Notes: a model not told the origin generated them from the sequence alone. A stretch of DNA of 63,395 nt from Brachyspira sp. CAG:484 (GCA_000431315.1 HF989735.1:1-63395), one strand, 5' to 3'. Shown: positions 34,096 through 43,087, numbered from the stretch's first letter. A program made the numbers and translations.

Positions 34096-34894
34096 TTAAT
34101 AAGAAACTTTATACGGGTAATCCTTAGGAATTTCCCAGCCGTTTAGCTGTATAATTGCAGTACAAGATTTTGTCTGTTGTGTATTTTTTCTTTTGCAGTT
34201 ATTGTAAAGTGTTTCTACTTTTCCATCCCAATTCCATTTGCATGGTTCTACCCCTTTCTTGTAGTGGTATTTCCAGTCTTCAGTTGTTGCTACCGGCTGA
34301 TATAAAAAATAAAATTTGCACTTGCCGTAATCCATGGCTCCGCATTTATCAGGATTCCCGGGGAAAAAGGTTATAGCTCTTGAGCTTGTAACATTATCGT
34401 CTGCTCCTAATTGGAATGCGCTGCCATCATTTAAATAATAAACTATTGTTCCTGACTTATTTAATTTTTTCTTTAAAACAATAAATTTGGAAAAATATTT
34501 TTGAAACCATTTGTCAATTTGAGCAGATGACATTATTGGATTGCCTTCTTCGTCCAGATCAACCCCAGCTACATCACTATACCAGTACTGTCGGTCGCCG
34601 TATTCTGCTTCTGCCAGCTGTATAGCCTCGTTAAAGGTTGTATAAAATTTTTTTAATCTTGTTGCTACTACTTTATTTGTGTGATTTTGAATAAGCGCCG
34701 GCAACGTCATAGCAGCTTTACCAATAAGCGTCGGCATTGTCATAGCAGCGACGACACCAATAATACCAAGAGTAATTAAAACTTCCGCTAGCGTGAATGC
34801 GGAACGGGATAATCCCGAAGCGTGAAAAAGCCCGCCGGCACTATCTAAGCCCCCCCCCCCTCATAGATTTTGAAGCTATAGTTGTGTTTTGCAT
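34096..34894 (-). CDS. Chimeric phase-variable type IV pilin-like protein, frame OFF
   Basis: Start ATG 34894. The frame reads MQNTTIASKSMRGGGLR then stops. With 10 (or 13) G instead of 11 it would give a 265-residue prepilin (10 G). After FTLAEVLITLGIIGVVAA the protein carries MTMPTLIGK and then repeats as AAMTLPALIQ: the first block is that of the prepilin at 18472, the second that of another prepilin, so the 5' end was transplanted with a 10-residue duplication. The globular domain lacks the DVNG..PN motif of the others but ends WEIPKDYPYKVSY, like the end of the prepilin at 56053. Confidence 0.85.
34717..34849. repeat. 133-bp leader/pilin N-terminus repeat, copy 2
   Basis: Identical to 19102-19234 except for one base (A at 34840, G at 19225). 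It covers the segment from the poly-G tract through the pilin helix to MTMPTLIGK. Near-identity across silent positions indicates recent gene conversion or duplication. A more diverged relative lies at about 16542-16650. Confidence 0.9.
34850..34860. repeat. Homopolymer tract C11 (G11 in the coding strand), prepilin switch, OFF
   Basis: Eleven C between CTATCTAAG and TCATAGATT. Same CTTAGATAG stop trap after the tract on the coding strand. In-frame lengths would be 10 or 13. Confidence 0.92.
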
Positions 34895-35297
34895 ATACCT
34901 ATCTCCTTTCATCCAATATTTCATTAACTATTATACCTCATTTTATATATTATTGCAATTCGAGCATGCTAAATACACTCAAATTCTTTATAAATATATA
35001 TTTTGTCTATACTTTTAACACTTAATCCTAAAAATATTTACAAAAATTTACAAAATTTTTCATAGAAATTTTATAAGCTTTTTTCATTTTTTGTTTATTT
35101 TTATGTCAATTTTTTAATAAATTTTTTCAGAAATTTTTAAAAAATTACTATTTTTATAAAAAAAATCAAAAACGCATCTTAATATTACCTTTACAATCCG
35201 GACTTAGTGCGCAACTTTTTTTTTGCACCGCTTTTATTATAAACGTGCTGTTGTTATAATAAGTGTATTAAATACAACACAACCAGACGATATTGTT
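34895..35297. other. 403-base AT-rich intergenic region between divergent genes
   Basis: Holds TATAAT on the minus strand at 34930-34935 for the chimeric prepilin and an extended -10 (TGTTATAAT, 35252-35260) on the plus strand for the gene at 35298. The middle (about 34970-35220) is very AT-rich with A/T runs and no supported gene. Confidence 0.6.
35252..35260 (+). promoter_or_regulatory. Extended -10 promoter element
   Basis: TGTTATAAT, an extended -10 (TGnTATAAT), 37 bases before ATG 35298. Confidence 0.5.
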
Positions 35298-36998
35298 ATG
35301 ATAAATAAGATTAGTGTAAGTGTAGATAAAAATAAAAAATATACCCCTGCAACCAATCAGCATAATTCACAGCCGGCATTTAAAGGCAGTGATCTGGGCG
35401 AATGGATTTTAAAGGGTGTTCAGGCTTGTGAAAGAGAACCTATGGTTAATGTTACGGTTCTTGATTTGGCCACTGCTATTCTTCCGCGAACATTCTTTGA
35501 AACCTTCATCGGCTCTAAGAAAAAAGATGAAAACGGTAAGGAAACAAACGAACGTAAATTAAATATAATGGGCGGATTTGAAGCTTTCAGACGTGAATCT
35601 TCAGGACTTATCATCAACTGTATTGCACCAAGCTTCATCGTCTGGGGTGCTGCAAAATTGTTAAACAAACCTGTTATGGGTGATTTCAACAAATCTAATC
35701 TTACTAAATGCTGGGCTAACAGTGATGCTTTAAATAAAATTGAAAAATACTTTAAAGCTTCAACTGGCGATAACCTCGAAGACAGGGTTTATAACACCTT
35801 GAAATCAATGTTTGATGATATAGAAGGTGTAAACGGCGATGTTTCAAAAGACGGCTTGAAGAAATTTAAAGAAATTTTTGCCAACGATAAAGAATATGAA
35901 GAAACTCTTAGAAACGTTGCTAAAAATATTGTTTCTGATTCTCCTAAAAAAGATGTAACCAAAAAAGCTTTTGAAACTCTTGTAAAGAAAACTGGTATTT
36001 CTGAAAATATCAGGTTTGCAGATGACAAAGGTTATTTTTCTAACAACCTGAAATCTCTTCTTGAAAGTTCCTCTGATGTACTTCATGGCGTTGCAAAAGA
36101 AGGAATTGAAAAGGATGCAGACAGGCTTACAAAATTCTTCTCTAAATCAAAGAAACTTGTTAATGCAAAAAGCGCAGCCGGTCTTGCTGTAATTATTCCT
36201 CTGGCAATTGCTGCACAACCGATTAACAGATGGATTACACACAAGCTCTCAGGCAAAAAAGGCGCTCCGTTATATAACGACGGTAAAGAAAGAGTACTTA
36301 CAAAAGAAGAAAAACGCAAGCTGACAGCACAAAAATTCTTTGCTGTTCCTCTTATGGCAGGTGTTGCCGGATTGTCTATGCTCATGGACAGACCAAGCCT
36401 GAAAATGTTCCAGTTTAAAAATATATTCCCTACCATGGATCAGGCCAGAATTATCTCTGCTGCAACTTTCTCAAGCCGTATAGCAGCATCAGAAGATTCT
36501 AACGAGTTAAAAGAAAATACTATAAGAGATATTGCAACATTCTCAAGCTTCTACTTCCTTGGCGATTATGCTGCAAAAGGAATTGCTACTCTGCTGGAAT
36601 ATCTCAACAAGGATAAAGGTGTTCAGCTTATCAACCGTCTGAAAAAACAGGATCCTGATGCAAATATCTTTAAACGCTTCTGGAACTGGGCTAAACATAC
36701 CACAATGAAATCTACTGATGAGCTGGAAGCAATTGCAGATAAAGCGTTAAGAACAAAACATAAAAACCTGAGAAGCATATGCCAGCTTGGTAATATTGCG
36801 TTCTCTCTTATATCACTTGGTGTATTTATACCATTATATACAAGAACTCAAACGAATAAAAAAGAACTTGCAAAGCGCAAGGCTTTGAATGAACAGGCTG
36901 CAGCTTCTGCATCTGTATCCTCTACGGGCGCAGCCTTTGGCTCAGGTCAATCCCCGTTATTGAAATCTCAATCATTTAAAGCATTTTTAAATTCGTAA
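35298..36998 (+). CDS. Hypothetical multi-pass membrane protein, paralog 1
   Basis: 566 aa from ATG 35298; an upstream in-frame TTG (35223) would overlap the promoter and is less likely. N-terminus MINKISVSVDKNKKY... reaches a QPAFKG motif at about residue 25. Several hydrophobic segments: around NCIAPSFIVWGAAKLL, GLAVIIPLAIAAQPINRW, FFAVPLMAGVAGLSML and IAFSLISLGVFIPLYT. A charged helical region lies between. It resembles the next gene in order and motifs (PxxxDQ..., SRIAASEDSNELKE, QPINRWITHK). Unknown function; probably inner membrane. Confidence 0.85.
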   Translation: MINKISVSVDKNKKYTPATNQHNSQPAFKGSDLGEWILKGVQACEREPMVNVTVLDLATAILPRTFFETFIGSKKKDENGKETNERKLNIMGGFEAFRRESSGLIINCIAPSFIVWGAAKLLNKPVMGDFNKSNLTKCWANSDALNKIEKYFKASTGDNLEDRVYNTLKSMFDDIEGVNGDVSKDGLKKFKEIFANDKEYEETLRNVAKNIVSDSPKKDVTKKAFETLVKKTGISENIRFADDKGYFSNNLKSLLESSSDVLHGVAKEGIEKDADRLTKFFSKSKKLVNAKSAAGLAVIIPLAIAAQPINRWITHKLSGKKGAPLYNDGKERVLTKEEKRKLTAQKFFAVPLMAGVAGLSMLMDRPSLKMFQFKNIFPTMDQARIISAATFSSRIAASEDSNELKENTIRDIATFSSFYFLGDYAAKGIATLLEYLNKDKGVQLINRLKKQDPDANIFKRFWNWAKHTTMKSTDELEAIADKALRTKHKNLRSICQLGNIAFSLISLGVFIPLYTRTQTNKKELAKRKALNEQAAASASVSSTGAAFGSGQSPLLKSQSFKAFLNS

Positions 36999-37011
36999 AG
37001 GAAAAAAGATT

Positions 37012-38769
37012 ATGAAAGTTCAACACGTAGCCCCTCAAATAGTAAACAGAAATAAAAATAATGATAAAAATGAAAATGTCCGATTTACAGGCGCAGCGGA
37101 CTGGTCTACGCTGCTTTTACGTTTTTTGGATACAAACCAGGCTATAGGTGCAAACTCTGTAGATCTCTGTTCAATGGTTATTCCAAGAACTGCTTATGAC
37201 ATGAAAAAAAGAGGTCCGGAAGCAGGTTTGGAAACTGCAAGACGTGAATCTATGGGAACCATAAACCATACTCTTGTCGGAGCTTATGGTGTACTTGGTG
37301 GAATGCTTGTTGCTGCCGCTGTAAATAGAGCTTACAATGTTCGTGCTGATAAAATCTTTGCTGATAATAAAACAACTGATATTCTTGCTAAATACTGGCA
37401 TAAGGCTGTTAAGCTTGAAAATGAACTTAAACTTCAAGAGCCTAAACAGGCTGAGTCTTTTGATGCTGTTAAAAGTTACCTGAACGATTTATTTGATAAT
37501 GTAAAAGTTTATAATACCTCTAAAAATGCAGAAACCGGCTGGACAGCTATTCCTTCTGAAGATAAAAAGCTTGTTGTTGATAAATTATATACTCTGTTAA
37601 AAGAAGGAAAACTCGACCGGATAGATAAGGAATCAACCGCTTATATTAAATCAGTTATCACAGCAGCAACCGGAGGAGAAAAAGTTCGCCTTGAACTCAG
37701 AAATGGTAATAAACTTGTAAAATCTTCATCAAATACTCTGCATACTTTGATTGAAAATATTCATAATCTTTCTAAAACTTTCATAAAAAGTGATGTCAAA
37801 AAGATTTTTGAGAAAGCTGAAAGTGTTGATACCAATTCATTTGTTAATGCGCTTAAATCTATGAATAATAAGCGTACTGCAATTGGTCTGGGTATTGCAA
37901 CAGCTATCGGTATGTCAACACAGCCTATAAATAAATATCTTACATTCAAAAAGACCGGTCAAACAGGTTTTGTCGGTGTTCCTGGCAGAGAAGAAGATCA
38001 TTCAACCGGCTTTAAGGTAATGAAAGGTATAACAGGTCTTGTTTTCGGGCTTGGTGCACTGGCTACAATTACCCGTAAGCCAAAAGAATTCTTAGGAAAA
38101 ATTCAGTTTAAAGGTATGCTTCCTACTATTGACCAGCTCAAATTTGTGTATGGTATGACAATTATGTCACGTCTGTGGGCGTCCAGAGATAAAGATGAAC
38201 TAAGAGAATCTGCTGTCAAAGATACACTGGGCTTTTTAAATCTCTTGGTGCTTGGTGCTCTTGTAACCAAGTATACTGCCAAAGCTCTGGATAAATCAAA
38301 ATCTTTATTCAATATGCTTGATAAAAATAAAACAGGCGGAGGTTTTGGCAATTCTGTTATGAAGACCAGAGATGAAATTTTATTGTCTACCTTAAAAGAA
38401 AATGGCATCTCAACTGTTAAGGACGGCAAAGCTCTAAAATTCAGCGAGTTAATGAAACTTGTGAAAGACCTGCCGCAGGATGTTCAAAAAGAATTAAAAT
38501 CAAAACTTAATGTATTAAATATATCACAAGTTGTAGGTTACTTATACTCTGGTTTGGTTCTGGGGCTTGGTGTTCCGGCTCTGAATAAACATATGACAGA
38601 GAAATCAGAAGCAAAATTCAAGGCTAAGTTTGCAGCTCAGCAGGCTCAAAATAATACCGGCAAACCTGCTGTTAATATAGATAATACTTCTTTTGGCAGA
38701 AATTTTTCAAGTGAAAACCCTGCAGTATTAGCCCAAAATAAAGATTTTATTTCAAAACATATGAATTAA
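37012..38769 (+). CDS. Hypothetical multi-pass membrane protein, paralog 2
   Basis: 585 aa, 13 bases after paralog 1 with an AAAGGAAAAAAG spacer. N-terminus ends in VRFTGAADW. It shares with paralog 1 an early CSMVIPRTAYD/LATAILPRTFFE-like block, ARRESMG/FRRESSG, STQPINKYLTFK/AAQPINRWITHK and MSRLWASRDKDELRE/SSRIAASEDSNELKE, and hydrophobic segments at the same relative places. Same operon and similar size suggest paired or hetero-oligomeric function, which is inference. Not a family I recognise by name. Confidence 0.85.
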   Translation: MKVQHVAPQIVNRNKNNDKNENVRFTGAADWSTLLLRFLDTNQAIGANSVDLCSMVIPRTAYDMKKRGPEAGLETARRESMGTINHTLVGAYGVLGGMLVAAAVNRAYNVRADKIFADNKTTDILAKYWHKAVKLENELKLQEPKQAESFDAVKSYLNDLFDNVKVYNTSKNAETGWTAIPSEDKKLVVDKLYTLLKEGKLDRIDKESTAYIKSVITAATGGEKVRLELRNGNKLVKSSSNTLHTLIENIHNLSKTFIKSDVKKIFEKAESVDTNSFVNALKSMNNKRTAIGLGIATAIGMSTQPINKYLTFKKTGQTGFVGVPGREEDHSTGFKVMKGITGLVFGLGALATITRKPKEFLGKIQFKGMLPTIDQLKFVYGMTIMSRLWASRDKDELRESAVKDTLGFLNLLVLGALVTKYTAKALDKSKSLFNMLDKNKTGGGFGNSVMKTRDEILLSTLKENGISTVKDGKALKFSELMKLVKDLPQDVQKELKSKLNVLNISQVVGYLYSGLVLGLGVPALNKHMTEKSEAKFKAKFAAQQAQNNTGKPAVNIDNTSFGRNFSSENPAVLAQNKDFISKHMN

Positions 38770-38779
38770 GAATAGCTAA

Positions 38780-38812
38780 AAACGCCCTGTATTATACAGG
38801 GCGTTCTTTTTT
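38780..38812. terminator. Rho-independent terminator, bidirectional
   Basis: Perfect 11-bp stem AACGCCCTGTA (38781-38791) with TACAGGGCGTT (38795-38805), 3-base loop, followed by a T-run. Separates paralog 2 from the convergent ATP synthase operon. Confidence 0.9.
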
Positions 38813-38828
38813 TATTATATACAGGTTA

Positions 38829-39761
38829 TTATTGCATCTGTGAATTTGAACCTGATACGACTTCAATAATTTCCTGAGTGATAGCAAACTGTCTTGATTT
38901 GTTGTACTCAACAGACAAGGTTTGTATCATTTTTTCAGCATTTGTTGTAGCCGCTGACATAGCTGTCATTCTGCTTGCTAATTCGCTTGCCTGTGCTTCC
39001 AGAAGAGCCTGGTATATAATATTTGTAATATACATCGGCACAACTTTCTGCAAGATATGATGCATGTCTGGTTCGAATTCCATTAGCGGGTCAATTACGT
39101 TATCATGTAATTTTTCATGGATTTCTTCCGGAGTTTTGAGTGGAAGAACTTCCCATTCTTCTACAAAATAACTCATCATATTTTTAAATCTGGTTGTAAT
39201 TATTTCTATTTTGTCAATCTGTTTTGATACAAAATATTCTGCCATGTCTTCAACAACCATTTTTGCACCTTCACCTGTAGGGTTGTTTGCAACATTCAGG
39301 TATGTTTTTTCAATACGGGTATTGAGTTGTGCACATTTACGCTTAAGTGAAGATATTCCTTTTTGACCTACAACAAAAAGAATTGTATTAATTCCTTTTG
39401 CTTTATACTCTTCAATTCTGCTTAGAGTCTTTCTGACTATATTCGCATTATAAGCGCCGGCAAGACCTTTATTTGAGGTTATAACAAGAAGTCCTACTGT
39501 TTTGACCTCCCTTACCTGTAAAAGTTCGGGATAATTATCAATAGCAGCTTTAATTTTTAATGAGCTTGAACTGTATGAACCCACTGAATTTAAAAGCTTC
39601 TTGAACATATTATTTAACTCGGCTGTAAAAGGTCTTGATGCTTTAACGGTATTTTCTGCTTTTTTTACTTTTGCAGCAGCAACCATTTTCATTGCACGAG
39701 TAATCTTCTTTGTGCTTTCAACGCTTTTTATTCTGTTTTTAATATCTTTTAAATTAGCCAT
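38829..39761 (-). CDS. atpG: ATP synthase subunit gamma
   Basis: 310 aa. Conserved N-terminal helix (IKNRIKSVESTKKITRAMKMVAAAK) and C-terminal helix (YNKSRQFAITQEIIEVVSG) form the rotor shaft. Between LPLK and FEPD there are only about 19 residues, so the regulatory insertion known from photosynthetic cyanobacterial gamma subunits appears absent. Last gene of the operon, after the inserted zinc-finger protein. Confidence 0.95.
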   Translation of the reverse strand: MANLKDIKNRIKSVESTKKITRAMKMVAAAKVKKAENTVKASRPFTAELNNMFKKLLNSVGSYSSSSLKIKAAIDNYPELLQVREVKTVGLLVITSNKGLAGAYNANIVRKTLSRIEEYKAKGINTILFVVGQKGISSLKRKCAQLNTRIEKTYLNVANNPTGEGAKMVVEDMAEYFVSKQIDKIEIITTRFKNMMSYFVEEWEVLPLKTPEEIHEKLHDNVIDPLMEFEPDMHHILQKVVPMYITNIIYQALLEAQASELASRMTAMSAATTNAEKMIQTLSVEYNKSRQFAITQEIIEVVSGSNSQMQ

Positions 39762-39778
39762 ATAATTTACCTTTTAAG

Positions 39779-39991
39779 CTAGTCAAGTATTGTCAGCAAA
39801 ACTGAGATAATACCTATGAGTAAAATAAGAATAAGGAGTCCTTTTACGAAATGACATTTTTCTGCACATTTTTGATTATCCTTGCAGATCATTCTGCCGT
39901 TTTTATCAGATGCACATTCCAGACATAAGCCCTTTCCGCAGCTTGTACAAACTGCAAAAGCATCTCTGTCATGATGGTTATAGCATTTCAT
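39779..39991 (-). CDS. Small B-box-like zinc-finger membrane protein inside the atp operon
   Basis: 70 aa. Cys/His pairs C3-H6, C15-C18, C23-C26 and C36/C42/C46 fit a B-box-like zinc ribbon (CYNHHDRDAFAVCTSCGKG). A single membrane helix fills about residues 50-68 (GLLILILLIGIISVLL). It lies between alpha (stop 22 bases upstream) and gamma with AAGGAG before its ATG, so it should be made with the ATP synthase. Related small proteins occur in other bacteria outside atp operons. A link to ATP synthase assembly is only inferred from position. Confidence 0.8.
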   Translation of the reverse strand: MKCYNHHDRDAFAVCTSCGKGLCLECASDKNGRMICKDNQKCAEKCHFVKGLLILILLIGIISVLLTILD

Positions 39992-40012
39992 TTTTAGAAC
40001 TCCTTTCTTATC

Positions 40013-41524
40013 TTAAAATGTTTTCTTAAAGGCTTCAATACTTTCTTTTAATGTTTTCTTATCTTCATCAGACAGAGCACTGCCGTTGTTAAGATTATCT
40101 GACAGTGGCTTAAGATTTGCATTCAGGTGCATAAACCATTCTTTCTTAAATCTGCCTATGTCTGTATTTGGAACATCATCCAGCAAACCTTCGTTAGCTG
40201 CAAAAAGAATTGAAACCTGCTCAGCAACACTCAACGGATTATATTGAGGTTGTTTAAGCACTTCGGTTAATTTTTCACCGCGCAGCAGCTGGTTTTTTGT
40301 AGCCTGATCAAGATCTGAGGCAAACTGCGCAAATGCTTCCAATTCTCTAAACTGGGCAAGATCAAGCCTTAACTTACCGGCAACCTGTTTAATTGCTTTT
40401 GTCTGAGCTGCACCGCCTACACGTGAAACTGAAATACCTGCGTTGATGGCCGGTCTAACACCTGAGTTAAACAGGTTAGTTTCCAGGAATATCTGACCAT
40501 CAGTAATAGAAATTACGTTAGTCGGAATATACGCAGACACATCACCTGCCTGGGTTTCAATGATAGGAAGAGCAGTAATGCTGCCGCCACCGAGTTCATC
40601 ATTTAATTTTACCGCACGCTCAAGAAGTCTTGAGTGAAGGTAGAAGACATCTCCCGGGTAAGCTTCACGTCCAGGCGGTCTTTTCAGAAGCAAACTCATT
40701 GCACGATAAGCCTGTGCGTGTTTGCTTAAATCGTCATATACGATTAAGACATCTTTGCCTTCTTCCATAAATTCTTCCCCGATAGCAACACCAGCAAACG
40801 GTGCTATATACTGTAGCGGAGCAGATTCATTTGCTGTAGCTGAAACAATTATGGAATATTCCATTGCGCCATGTTCTTCCAAAACTTTAGCAAGCTGTGC
40901 TACAGTTGAAGCTTTCTGACCAATTGCAACGTAAATACAAATTACATTTTTGCCTTTCTGGTTGATTATTGTATCAATTGCAATTGCTGTTTTACCGGTC
41001 TGTCTGTCGCCAATTATTAATTCTCTCTGCCCTCTTCCTATAGGAGTTAAAGCATCAATCGCTGTCAGCCCTGTTTGAAGCGGCTGGTGAACAGACTTTC
41101 TTGTAACGATACCCGGAGCAACTCTTTCTATTGGACGGGTTTTTGAATATTCATATTCACCCTTGCCGTCAAGAGGCTTTCCTGTCGGATCTATAATTCT
41201 TCCGATAAGCCCGTAGCCTACCGGTACTGATGCAATTCGTCCTGTTGTTTTGACAGTCATACCTTCTTTAATTTGTGTATATTCACCGAGAATTACAACA
41301 CCTACATTATCTTCATCAAGGTTGAGCGTAATCCCGAGAGTATCTCTGCCGTCTTCAAAAACAATAAGTTCATTAGACATTACATTCTGAAGCCCGTAAA
41401 TTCTTGCGATTCCGTCGCCTACTTCAATAACTTTTCCGGTATTCGCTATTTCTGTCTGGGATTCATAATTTTCTATTTTACTTTTAATTATAGAACTGAT
41501 TTCATCCGGTTTTATTAGTACCAT
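40013..41524 (-). CDS. atpA: ATP synthase subunit alpha
   Basis: 503 aa. P-loop GDRQTGKT (172-179), the alpha signature PAINAGISVSRVGGAAQ, and the DYRED-type region replaced as usual in alpha. Non-catalytic nucleotide-binding subunit of F1. Preceded by AGGTAAATAT; the delta stop is 23 bases upstream. Confidence 0.98.
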   Translation of the reverse strand: MVLIKPDEISSIIKSKIENYESQTEIANTGKVIEVGDGIARIYGLQNVMSNELIVFEDGRDTLGITLNLDEDNVGVVILGEYTQIKEGMTVKTTGRIASVPVGYGLIGRIIDPTGKPLDGKGEYEYSKTRPIERVAPGIVTRKSVHQPLQTGLTAIDALTPIGRGQRELIIGDRQTGKTAIAIDTIINQKGKNVICIYVAIGQKASTVAQLAKVLEEHGAMEYSIIVSATANESAPLQYIAPFAGVAIGEEFMEEGKDVLIVYDDLSKHAQAYRAMSLLLKRPPGREAYPGDVFYLHSRLLERAVKLNDELGGGSITALPIIETQAGDVSAYIPTNVISITDGQIFLETNLFNSGVRPAINAGISVSRVGGAAQTKAIKQVAGKLRLDLAQFRELEAFAQFASDLDQATKNQLLRGEKLTEVLKQPQYNPLSVAEQVSILFAANEGLLDDVPNTDIGRFKKEWFMHLNANLKPLSDNLNNGSALSDEDKKTLKESIEAFKKTF

Positions 41525-41546
41525 ATATTTACCTCATAAATTCTGC

Positions 41547-42104
41547 TTATTTTAACAATAAGTCTTTACTGATTTTGTCGATTTTGTGCTTCAGGCTTGT
41601 ATCAATGACGTCATCATTAATTTTAATAACAAGTCCTGCTATTATTCCATTATCTACATTCCAACGGGGTTGTACCTGCTTTTTTAACTTTTCTTCCAGT
41701 TTTACAGCTATTCCTTTTTTCTGTTCATCAGTAAGTGCAATTGCAGATGTTACTGTGACCGGCTGAATATTATTGATTTTGTTCAACCTGTTAACGTAAG
41801 CTGCATATATTTTAGAAAATTCTACAAAACGTTTCTTTTCAATAAGTATTTTCAGGAAATTAACGATTGGTTCGTGTACCTCTCTTTTAAAAATTTCGTT
41901 AACAATATCAACTTTCATATCAAAAGCTACAGTCGGATCTTTAAGTACATCTGACAGCTCAGGCGCCATATCGAGAATGTCCTGTACTGCCGTTAAATCA
42001 TCGTAAACTTCATTATATGTCATAACGCCGTCTTCTACTATTTTAACAAGTGCGTCTGCATAATTTTTGGCTGAAATAGATATTCTTTCGTCAAAGTTTC
42101 TCAT
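41547..42104 (-). CDS. atpH: ATP synthase subunit delta
   Basis: 185 aa. N-terminal helical domain (AKNYADALVKIVEDG) and C-terminal GLVIKINDDVIDTSLKHKID are typical delta landmarks. It links F1 to the b/b' stalk. Begins 5 bases after the b subunit stop. Confidence 0.93.
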   Translation of the reverse strand: MRNFDERISISAKNYADALVKIVEDGVMTYNEVYDDLTAVQDILDMAPELSDVLKDPTVAFDMKVDIVNEIFKREVHEPIVNFLKILIEKKRFVEFSKIYAAYVNRLNKINNIQPVTVTSAIALTDEQKKGIAVKLEEKLKKQVQPRWNVDNGIIAGLVIKINDDVIDTSLKHKIDKISKDLLLK

Positions 42105-42108
42105 AGTT

Positions 42109-42618
42109 TTATAATTGAATCCTGTCTAACTCATTTATGCTTTCATTAATATACTTTTCATGCAGTTCCGGCTGATTTTCCAGTACTGATATAATATGAT
42201 TTCTAGCCAGAGCTATTGATGCTTTGGCTGTTTTTTCGGTTAATTTGGCGGAAATAGTTTTTTCTTCATTAGTTATAACTTTATCAATATTTGACTTGAT
42301 TAAACCAATCTCTTTTTGTGTATTACCCAGAATTTGCTCTGCTATCTGGTTTGCTCTTGAAGCAGCATCGCTCAGTGCAGATTTTATTTCATCATCCAGA
42401 TGTTCAATTGATTTTTTAGCCTCTGACAAATCTTTAGAAGCTTTGCTTTTCTCTTCTTCAGCCTTTCTTATAGCTTTTACAATATCTTCTTTAAGATTTT
42501 CGAGAATATCTCCAATCTTAATTTTTTTGAATACTATTGCAAAAATCAATACAAGTATTGCAAAGTTAAAAGTATTTGTTTGAACTATCGTATTCCAAAA
42601 GTTAGCAAGTTCATTCAT
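42109..42618 (-). CDS. atpF: ATP synthase subunit b
   Basis: 169 aa. One N-terminal membrane helix (about 15-33, NTFNFAILVLIFAIVF), then a long charged coiled coil rich in Lys, Glu and Ala. Half of the peripheral stalk. It is a single base apart from the b' gene, and differs from it in sequence. Confidence 0.9.
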   Translation of the reverse strand: MNELANFWNTIVQTNTFNFAILVLIFAIVFKKIKIGDILENLKEDIVKAIRKAEEEKSKASKDLSEAKKSIEHLDDEIKSALSDAASRANQIAEQILGNTQKEIGLIKSNIDKVITNEEKTISAKLTEKTAKASIALARNHIISVLENQPELHEKYINESINELDRIQL

Positions 42619-42619
42619 A

Positions 42620-43087
42620 TTAATTCAGTATCCTGTTAATTAAATCAGTATCATTGTTCGTGATTTTAGTTTCAGCCCCGAGTACTTTTGCCGAAATAAT
42701 TTCTGCAAGGTCTTTAACTTTCAGTTTTAATTCTTCCGATGTTTTTTCAGCTTCATTATTAAGATTTTCTTTTGCAGAATTTATTTGTTCCTGTGAAAAG
42801 TTTTTGGCTTCACCGGTAAGACTTTTGGAATTATTGTTTGCTTCATTTACTTTATCAGAAATAATTTTTTTTGATTGTTTTAAAGTTTCTGAGAGTTTTT
42901 GTTCACGCTCAAGTCTTATTGATCCGGCTGCTTGTTTTGATGCTTCCGCCTCGGCAAAGCTGCCGTCAATAATACTCTGGCGCTCGTTGATTATTTTCTC
43001 AAGAGGCTTATAAAATATCAGGTTCATAATGAATGTGAACACTAAAAAACTTATTGCTGATACTAAAAATGTTGCATTAAATTCCAT
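42620..43087 (-). CDS. ATP synthase subunit b' (second b-type subunit)
   Basis: 155 aa. N-terminal membrane helix (about 7-27, TFLVSAISFLVFTFIMNL) followed by KPLEKIINERQ and a coiled coil. Its position between c and b matches the cyanobacterial/chloroplast b' gene. Presence of distinct b and b' in one operon is a good lineage hint. Confidence 0.88.
   Translation of the reverse strand: MEFNATFLVSAISFLVFTFIMNLIFYKPLEKIINERQSIIDGSFAEAEASKQAAGSIRLEREQKLSETLKQSKKIISDKVNEANNNSKSLTGEAKNFSQEQINSAKENLNNEAEKTSEELKLKVKDLAEIISAKVLGAETKITNNDTDLINRILN

Noticed and set aside
16542..34860. CRISPR or IS-like explanation for the repeated leader segments
   Set aside because: The repeats are coding pilin 5' ends, not short regularly spaced units, and there is no transposase, terminal inverted repeat or target duplication.
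7721..34860. Poly-G/C tracts as pure assembly artefacts
   Set aside because: Not fully excluded for exact length, but their confinement to related leaders and one surface-enzyme gene, and the designed off-frame stops, argue for real tracts.
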